A stretch of DNA of 64,000 nt, from positions 71,962 through 135,961 of the forward strand of contig DDEZ01000013.1 of NCBI GenBank assembly GCA_002336805.1. Reading direction: 5' to 3'. The stretch is from Bacteroidetes bacterium UBA1941 (lineage in GTDB: Bacteria > Bacteroidota > Bacteroidia > Chitinophagales > LD1). A program made the position numbers and the translations under genes. Each line of letters begins with the position of its first letter. The first letter of the stretch is position 1. The notes under the pieces were generated by a model. It made no database searches, was not told where the DNA came from, and saw only the letters and a program-made list of their open reading frames with translations. Below are positions 63,213 through 64,000 of this stretch, in pieces.

Positions 63213-64000
63213 GGTGAAGAGGTTCTTGATAAAGACATTTGTATTCGTCGCGCTGGCATCTCTGATACCTGCGGCTATCCTCCTGTGGCCGGTGAGTAAG
63301 CGATACCAGTATGCCTTTGTGAGAAATGACTGCGCTGCCAAGTCTAACTATATCTACCATCGCCTATACGAAGATACCACACCTATCGACATCGCTTTTA
63401 TAGGGACTTCGCATACGATGTGTGGTGTGAGCGATTCTATAGTAAACAGTGTCCTGAGGCAGCAAGGTATGCATGCCAGAGTAGCTAATCTCGCTATCTG
63501 CCGCGTGGGACGCAACATGGACTATGTGGTCATAAAGGATCTCCTGAAGACGAAAAGACATCCCAAGCTGATAGTGCTGGAGGTGAAGCAGGAAGAGCCA
63601 GATCTTAGCCATCCCGATTTCGGATATAGAGCAGAGATAGGAGATGTGTTGCTCCCGCAGTCACCGGTAGATGTGCAATATTTCAAGGATCTGGCTGCTG
63701 CATTCAATGTCAGATTAAACTACCTGCGTGATGAGATGACGGGTAGGGAGTGTGATGGAGAATATGAAGCCCCTTCGCTGGGCATATACCGGCAGCAAGG
63801 CATAGCAGATACTGCAGTACTCTATCAGGGAGCGCTCCGCCGCTGGGAGCGCTACTACAGCCAGCCACGTGCTGCGTGGCTAGACAGCCTGATGCTCAGA
63901 TACCCTAAGGCCTATATGTCTGAGATCATGCAAATGGCCAGAGAGGTACATACAAAGGTCGTCTTGCTCTATATACCCAACTATGGCTATCCGTGGCACA
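63213..64000 (+). CDS. SGNH hydrolase-like partner of the MBOAT acyltransferase (3' end outside window)
   Basis: The frame opens with GTG 63213, 2 nt after the MBOAT stop, and runs to the window end without a stop (more than 262 residues). An N-terminal membrane anchor (FVFVALASLIPAAILLW) is followed by IDIAFIGTSHTMCGV, which has the Ser-His of block I of DltD/AlgJ-like SGNH folds, and LIVLEVKQEEPDL. Such partners accept the acyl group in the periplasm and pass it to the polymer. The catalytic Asp-x-x-His block lies beyond the window. Confidence 0.75.

Overview
The window looks like a chromosomal segment of a Bacteroidota bacterium, probably from the Chitinophagales. The signs are many secreted proteins ending in a type IX secretion (T9SS) C-terminal sorting domain, a PorX-type response regulator with a PglZ domain, two HYC_CC_PP-type proteins, a uppS-bamA pair, a SusC-like TonB receptor with an N-terminal carboxypeptidase-regulatory domain, and a housekeeping promoter of the TTTG-N18-TAnnTTTG type upstream of uppS. 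The genus is not determined.

Three regions differ in character. (A) About 1-25,150 is an AT-richer mobile region. At its left edge is a five-gene leftward operon (J-domain protein, DUF5677-like protein, unknown protein, small helical protein, STAND NTPase with TPRs) that resembles an undescribed conflict or defence system. Next come a MazF/PemK toxin with a possible small partner, a phage RepO-like replication protein, a tyrosine recombinase, an XRE regulator, three rightward secreted-protein genes including a matrixin-like protease, a 0.8-kb structured non-coding stretch, a leftward mobilisation module (relaxase, accessory protein, coupling ATPase, two envelope proteins), a small regulatory cluster, a predicted structured small RNA, and a lone NACHT NTPase. 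No type IV secretion channel genes are seen, so this looks like an integrative mobilisable element rather than a self-transmissible one.

(B) About 25,150-37,042 is a copper-resistance island: a multicopper oxidase fused to a CopB-like barrel, a second T9SS-exported multicopper oxidase, a CPH-type copper P-type ATPase, a DUF3347 protein, a thioredoxin-like secreted protein, two HYC_CC_PP proteins and two T9SS proteins. Its boundaries are a 43-bp direct repeat of the 3' half of tRNA-Gly(CCC): the intact tRNA on the right and a fragment on the left. Both copies also carry the tRNA terminator, with compensating base changes in the stem. The island encodes no recombinase, which suggests accretion of a cis-mobilisable element beside element A.

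(C) From 37,000 to the end is GC-richer core chromosome: tRNA-Gly, a pair of translationally coupled radical SAM proteins with a possible short Gly-rich peptide upstream, porX, tag, an M43 metalloprotease, uppS-bamA, yidD, outer-membrane proteins, nadE, an AlkA-like glycosylase, a TonB receptor / haem lipoprotein / secreted beta-helix unit, the E2 subunit of a 2-oxoacid dehydrogenase, and an MBOAT O-acyltransferase followed by its SGNH-like partner, cut by the window end.

The most promising places for new biology are the STAND operon at 1-6,524, the two promoter-to-terminator small-RNA candidates at 6,662-6,785 and 22,301-22,445, the structured region at 15,600-16,220, and the accreted copper island. 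All calls come from reading the sequence; no database search was run.
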